A stretch of DNA of 64,000 nt from Microbacterium sp. W4I4 (lineage in GTDB: Bacteria; Actinomycetota; Actinomycetes; Actinomycetales; Microbacteriaceae), in the NCBI RefSeq assembly GCF_030816235.1, contig NZ_JAUSXT010000001.1:2728001-2792000 (forward strand), in the 5' to 3' direction. A program made the translations under genes and the position numbers. Shown here one piece after another: positions 61,172 to 64,000 of this stretch (positions are counted from its first letter, which is position 1; each line of letters starts with the position of its first letter). The notes below the pieces were generated by a model. The model ran no database searches, was not told the DNA's origin, and saw nothing but the letters and a program-made list of their open reading frames with translations.

Positions 61172-62154
61172 CCACCCCCATCCGTCTCGGCACGCGCCGC
61201 AGCGCTCTCGCGCAGGCGCAGTCCGGCCATGTCGCGGATGCGCTCGCGAAGATCGCCGGTCGGCCGGTCGAGCTCGTGCCGATCGTCTCGGAGGGCGACA
61301 CGAACCGCGCCTCCCTGTCGGAGATCGGCGGGACGGGCATCTTCGCCAACCGGCTGCGCGAGGCGCTCATCGCCGGGGAGTGCGACATCCTGGTTCACTC
61401 GCTGAAGGATCTGCCCACCGCCGAGCCGGGCGAGCTGGTCATCGCCGCGACACCGGTCCGCGAGGACGCCCGCGACGTGGTCATCACCCGCGACGGCACC
61501 CCGCTGCACGCCCTGCCCCGCGGGTCGAAGGTCGGCACCGGCGCCCCGCGTCGCATCGCGCAGGTGCGCAGACGCGCACCTGGTGCCGAGATCATCGACA
61601 TCCGCGGCAACGTCGACTCGCGTCTGGCGCGGGTCGCGTCGGGGGAATTGGATGCCATCATCCTGGCCGCCGCGGGACTCTCGCGTCTCGGCTCGGATTC
61701 TCCGCTGCGACGGGAGCCGTTGGGTCTGTCGGAATGGCCGACCGCACCCGGGCAGGGGTCGCTCGCCGTCGAGACACTGGTGGATGCCGACGCGGAACTC
61801 CTCGCGGCGCTCGCTCAGATGGACGACGAGGACACCCGCATCGCGGTGACCGTCGAACGGGTGATCCTCGCCGGACTCGAGGCCGGATGCCAGGCTCCGA
61901 TGGCCGCGCATGCGCAGGTCACGGGCGACGATATCCGCGTCCGAGCCGTGGTCTACGACCCCCACGGAGACCGCCGGATCGGACTCGACGTCACGGAGTC
62001 CCTGAACCGGGGGTATATTCGTCGGAACGGCAGTGGCAACGGAGCGAGTGCTGCCGATGGTGCAGACCCGATGCACGCGATCCGTGAAATCGGCATGTCT
62101 GCAGCCCATCGGCTGCTCGAACAGGGAGCGGCCGACCTTCTCCCGCGAGAGTGA
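61168..62154 (+). CDS. hemC: hydroxymethylbilane synthase
   Basis: 328-residue enzyme that polymerises four porphobilinogens. LGTRRSALAQAQSGHVADAL (about 8-27), the substrate-binding VHSLKDLPT (about 77-84), RGNVDSRL (about 147-153) and Cys241 in EAGCQAPM, which carries the dipyrromethane cofactor, are all present. The GTG start overlaps the hemQ stop by four bases. The C-terminus includes an extra GNGASAADGADPMHA segment of low complexity. Confidence 0.95.
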   Translation: MTTPIRLGTRRSALAQAQSGHVADALAKIAGRPVELVPIVSEGDTNRASLSEIGGTGIFANRLREALIAGECDILVHSLKDLPTAEPGELVIAATPVREDARDVVITRDGTPLHALPRGSKVGTGAPRRIAQVRRRAPGAEIIDIRGNVDSRLARVASGELDAIILAAAGLSRLGSDSPLRREPLGLSEWPTAPGQGSLAVETLVDADAELLAALAQMDDEDTRIAVTVERVILAGLEAGCQAPMAAHAQVTGDDIRVRAVVYDPHGDRRIGLDVTESLNRGYIRRNGSGNGASAADGADPMHAIREIGMSAAHRLLEQGAADLLPRE

Positions 62155-62159
62155 TCCTG

Positions 62160-62957
62160 ATGACTGCTTCCGAAACGAAAACGGCCCGGCCGCTGGACGG
62201 CTGGCGCATCCTGGTGCCCCGTGGTGGCCCCTGGGGAGACGGCGTCGCCGCCAGTCTGCGCGCACAGGGCGCTGTGCCCGTGGTGGCCCCGCTGATCAAC
62301 TTCGCCCCCACCACCGACCAGGATGCCCTGGACGCGGCGCTCGAGCGTCTGCAGGAGGGGCACTACGACTGGCTCACCGTCACCAGCGCGACCACGGTCG
62401 ACGTGCTCTTCGCCCATCGGGTGGCGGTGCCCAAGCGCACCAAGATCGCCGCGGTCGGCGAGACCACGGCCGCAGCACTCCTGGCGGTCGGCTATGACGT
62501 GGCCCTCGTTCCGGAGCTCGACAACTCGGCGGCGGGGATGGCGGATCAGATGATCGCGCTCGAGCCCGAGCCGCGGCGCGTCCTGTCGCTGCGCAGCGAG
62601 ATCGCCAAGCCGGTCCTGTCGGTCATGCTCAACGACGCCGGACACGACGTCGACAGCGTCGTCGCCTACCGCACGGTGGGGGTGCCGGTCACGGAGCGCA
62701 TCCGCCGCGACGTGGAGAACGGTCGCATCAATGCGATCCTCATCACCAGCGGCTCGGTCGCGGGTCAGGTTCGCGAGCAGTTCCCCGACATCCCCGACAG
62801 CACACTGCTGGCGGCCATCGGACCGCGCACGGCCAAGGACGCCCGCAAGGCGGGTCTGCCGATCACGGCGGTCGCCGACCGGCAGACCGTCGATGCGCTC
62901 ATCGAGACGGTGTCGCACTTCACCCTTCCTCACGCAGCGGACGAGTTCGCACCGTGA
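62160..62957 (+). CDS. hemD: uroporphyrinogen-III synthase
   Basis: About 265 residues, two-domain enzyme that cyclises hydroxymethylbilane with inversion of ring D. The family varies greatly, but the WRILVPRGGPWGD start, DWLTVTSATTVDVL, AAVGETTAAALLAVGYDVALVP and ILITSGSVAGQV then AAIGPRTAKDARKAGL are recognisable. The start is either the ATG at 62160 or the GTG at 62151, which overlaps the hemC stop. The stop overlaps the hemB start. Confidence 0.9.
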   Translation: MTASETKTARPLDGWRILVPRGGPWGDGVAASLRAQGAVPVVAPLINFAPTTDQDALDAALERLQEGHYDWLTVTSATTVDVLFAHRVAVPKRTKIAAVGETTAAALLAVGYDVALVPELDNSAAGMADQMIALEPEPRRVLSLRSEIAKPVLSVMLNDAGHDVDSVVAYRTVGVPVTERIRRDVENGRINAILITSGSVAGQVREQFPDIPDSTLLAAIGPRTAKDARKAGLPITAVADRQTVDALIETVSHFTLPHAADEFAP

Positions 62958-63949
62958 GCCGTTTTCCCCAGAGCCGGCTGCGTCGACTGCGGCAGTCCGC
63001 GCCGGTGCGGAACCTGGTGCGCGAGACCTCGCTCGAGGCCCGCCAGCTCGTGCTGCCTATGTTCGTGCGCGAGGGCCTGACCGAGCAGGCTCCGATCGGC
63101 TCCATGCCCGGCGTCGTGCAGCATTCGCTCGATTCACTGCGTGCGGCGGCCGTCGAGGCCGCCGAGGCGGGTGTCGGCGGTGTGATGCTGTTCGGTGTTC
63201 CCGAGGTGCGCGACGCGCAGGGATCCGGTGCCGATGATCCCGACGGCATCCTCAACGTGGCCACCGCGGCGCTCGTCGCCGAGGTGGGCGACGCTCTGGT
63301 CGTGCAGACCGATCTGTGCCTGGACGAGTTCACCGACCACGGTCACTGCGGTGTGCTGGCACCTTCGACAGGCTCAGGGACCCAGCCCTCGGTCGACAAC
63401 GACGCCACCCTGGACCGCTACCGCTCGATGGCTCTCGCACAGGCGCGCGCCGGATCGCACCTGCTCGGGCTCAGCGGCATGATGGACGGCCAGGTGGCCG
63501 CCCTCCGCGAGGCGCTGGACTCGGAGGGCTTCCAGGACACCCTGCTGCTGGCCTATTCGGCCAAGTACGCCAGCGCGTTCTACGGTCCCTTCCGCGAGGC
63601 CGTCGACTCGCAGCTGCAGGGCGACCGCCGCACGTACCAGATGGACCCCGGCAACCGGCGCGAGGGCGTGCGCGAAGCGCTGTTCGACGTGGACGAGGGT
63701 GCCGACATCGTGATGGTCAAGCCCGCGATGGGCTTCCTCGACGTGCTGCGCGAGGTGCGCGACGCCGTGGACGTGCCCGTGTGGGCGTACCAGGTGTCGG
63801 GCGAGTACGCGATGGTCGAGGCCGCCGCGGCCAACGGCTGGATCAACCGCGACGCGGCGATCCTGGAGTCGCTGATGTCGATCCGTCGCGCCGGTGCGGA
63901 TGCCGTGCTCACGTACTGGGCCGTCGAGGCCGCCCGCTGGCTGCGCTGA
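62954..63949 (+). CDS. hemB: porphobilinogen synthase (delta-aminolevulinate dehydratase)
   Basis: 331-residue enzyme that condenses two 5-aminolevulinate molecules. The Schiff-base lysines are Lys204 in SAKYASAFYG and Lys256 in MVKPAMGF. The metal region reads DLCLDEFTDHGHCG (about 120-133), where one Cys of the classic three-Cys zinc site is replaced by Asp. Just after it, residues 136-146 form an enlarged loop (APSTGSGTQPS) encoded largely by DNA that looks like a common intergenic REP half-site. The GTG start overlaps the hemD stop. The remaining 51 bases of the window show no further start. Confidence 0.94.
   Translation: MSRFPQSRLRRLRQSAPVRNLVRETSLEARQLVLPMFVREGLTEQAPIGSMPGVVQHSLDSLRAAAVEAAEAGVGGVMLFGVPEVRDAQGSGADDPDGILNVATAALVAEVGDALVVQTDLCLDEFTDHGHCGVLAPSTGSGTQPSVDNDATLDRYRSMALAQARAGSHLLGLSGMMDGQVAALREALDSEGFQDTLLLAYSAKYASAFYGPFREAVDSQLQGDRRTYQMDPGNRREGVREALFDVDEGADIVMVKPAMGFLDVLREVRDAVDVPVWAYQVSGEYAMVEAAAANGWINRDAAILESLMSIRRAGADAVLTYWAVEAARWLR
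63363..63382 (+). repeat. REP-like 20-bp element inside hemB
   Basis: cttcgacaggctcagggacc resembles the widespread actinobacterial intergenic element of the type cttcgacaRgctcagg. Here it lies in frame in hemB and encodes most of the extra loop residues. Confidence 0.6.
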
Positions 63950-64000
63950 CGCTGCTCGGCGTGCCGGGCGCACCGGGCGCGCCCGCCGCTGCGGATGGAT

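Noticed and set aside
1..64000. CRISPR array, tRNA, rRNA or insertion sequence
   Set aside because: No regularly spaced repeat-spacer blocks, no cloverleaf with a CCA-side consensus and no transposase-like protein were noticed by eye.

Overview
The window is high-GC, gene-dense DNA from an actinomycete, most probably a Microbacterium-like member of the Microbacteriaceae (inference). The reasons are a coproporphyrin-type heme cluster with hemQ, sugar ABC importers without their own ATPase, many start codons only 6-7 bases downstream of a -10-like hexamer (leaderless style), many GTG starts and 4-base stop/start overlaps, and heavy use of the word gcatcc/ggatgc. I found no rRNA, tRNA, CRISPR array, insertion sequence or prophage. 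No stretch without a gene exceeds about 200 bp.

Layout. (1) 1-10343, plus strand: an alpha-galactoside/oligosaccharide operon with a cellulase-like protein (5' end cut off by the window), a lipoprotein binding protein, two permeases (the second frameshifted), a GH36 alpha-galactosidase, a DUF5107/TPR protein and a DUF4380-type epimerase-like protein. (2) 10380-25757: housekeeping and accessory genes, namely an HdeD-like/lipase fusion, an M13 metallopeptidase, a beta-lactamase-fold protein lacking its catalytic serine, an MFS exporter, a small orphan gene flanked by two copies of a 70-bp repeat, HIT-like, GNAT and VOC proteins, a large secreted subtilase with a divergent regulator, and glyS. 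(3) 25931-37189: a LacI-controlled operon with an ABC importer, two SDR dehydrogenases, a Gfo/Idh oxidoreductase, a tautomerase, an intracellular GH10 xylanase and an IlvD/Edd sugar-acid dehydratase, facing a convergent SMP-30 lactonase. Together these suggest oxidative (non-phosphorylative) catabolism of pentose or another sugar. (4) 37331-40401: an ECF41/SigJ sigma factor with its carboxymuconolactone-decarboxylase partner and a recognisable ECF41 promoter, then a PutP-type symporter. (5) 40566-52124: an apparent N-glycan utilisation locus with GH38 alpha-mannosidase, LacI, GH5_18-like beta-mannosidase, GH20 hexosaminidase, an ABC importer and a secreted EndoS-like GH18 endo-beta-N-acetylglucosaminidase, tied together by one operator motif. 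(6) 52216-54939: a cytidylyltransferase, a membrane protein, DUF1801, an HhH-GPD protein and a rifampin ADP-ribosyltransferase. (7) 55073-63949: hemA, divergent from hemE-cgoX-(three small envelope/membrane genes)-hemQ-hemC-hemD-hemB.

How they work together. Three binding-protein importers feed three intracellular glycoside-hydrolase sets. None carries an ATPase gene, so a shared MsiK-type ATPase elsewhere is likely. The most notable system is locus 5. A secreted EndoS-like enzyme would release N-glycans from glycoproteins, the importer would take them up, and GH38, GH20 and GH5_18 would dismantle them in the cytoplasm. Four operator-like sites, one of them weaker, lie in the two divergent promoter regions. 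The heme genes make up most of the coproporphyrin-dependent route from glutamyl-tRNA; hemL and the ferrochelatase are not in the window. In hemB, a stretch resembling a common REP half-site makes up part of an enlarged coding loop.
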